A stretch of 60,000 nt of DNA from Polytrichum commune (Eukaryota > Streptophyta > Polytrichopsida > Polytrichales > Polytrichaceae). The stretch covers positions 15,055,501 through 15,115,500 of the forward strand of contig OX485805.1 of NCBI GenBank assembly GCA_950295325.1, read 5' to 3'. Shown here in pieces: positions 59,873 to 60,000 of the stretch. The position numbers and the translations under genes are program-made. The notes beneath the pieces are model-generated. The model was given only the letters and a program-made list of their open reading frames with translations. It searched no databases and was not told the origin of the DNA. Position 1 is the stretch's first letter. Each line of letters begins with the position of its first letter.

Positions 59873-60000
59873 TTGAACTATAGTAAAATGTAACACTCTT
59901 GATAATTTCATTAAAACCTCCTACAAAGTCTGGGACACTTAGTAGGATCTACACCAAAGTTAAAACATTAAAATATACTTAAACATGAGTTAATTACCAT
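58151..60000. other. No gene recognised; CT microsatellite
   Basis: AT-rich DNA with short frames only. A (CT)n run of about 19 units lies at 59834-59871, and a GA-rich tract near 59394-59410. Confidence 0.5.

Overview
This is a repeat-dense, AT-rich stretch of a large eukaryotic nuclear genome. I see no convincing host gene. Plant-type features point to a plant or streptophyte alga: a short TTTAGGG-like run, PIF/Harbinger-, Mutator- and Tigger-type elements, 5S- and tRNA-derived SINE-like sequences, and a hAT-like transposase relic of the ZNF862-like type. The species cannot be named from the sequence.

Layout. 1-25 kb: small mobile elements in anonymous DNA. These include a foldback element with 486-490 bp arms and 9-bp target duplications (8327-9609), a hAT-like transposase relic with a recognisable intron (10579-12120), a Tigger-like element (14395-15066), a SINE split by a PIF/Harbinger-like element (15585-16984), a second Harbinger-like copy (19167-19674), and a 62-bp LINE 3'-tail insertion (7028-7089). 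25-55 kb: three copies of one unusual LINE. Copy 1 (25099-38228, minus) is the longest. Copy 2 (38701-48150, minus) is bounded by a 13-bp target duplication and carries a 753-bp DNA transposon and a SINE. Copy 3 (48760-55421, plus) is heavily decayed. 55-60 kb: a small element with palindromic ends, a GC-rich inverted-repeat element, a decayed tandem array of about 150-bp units, and anonymous DNA.

The main system is the LINE. Its long ORF2 reads, in order: a basic Asn/Thr/Lys-rich N-terminal extension, a 2A-like ribosome-skipping motif (CGDIExNPGP) kept in copies 1 and 2, a conserved linker domain, an APE endonuclease, reverse transcriptase, RNase H, a CCHC knuckle, and a C-terminal domain resembling the R2-type PD-(D/E)XK endonuclease. 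Two endonucleases in one protein recall the Dualen/RandI elements of green algae. Copy 1 also has an upstream RRM/coiled-coil ORF1-like relic, separated from ORF2 by about 22 AT-rich 26/27-bp repeats. The LINE 3' end is a short tail with a stem-loop. The stem sequence differs between copies, but pairing is kept. A SINE in the window ends in the same tail with its own version of the stem-loop, so it probably borrows this LINE's machinery. The 62-bp insertion at 7028-7089 contains only this tail and has 11-bp target duplications.

All LINE copies are broken by stops, frameshifts or insertions, so this is a record of past activity. Homologies were judged by eye; no database search was run.
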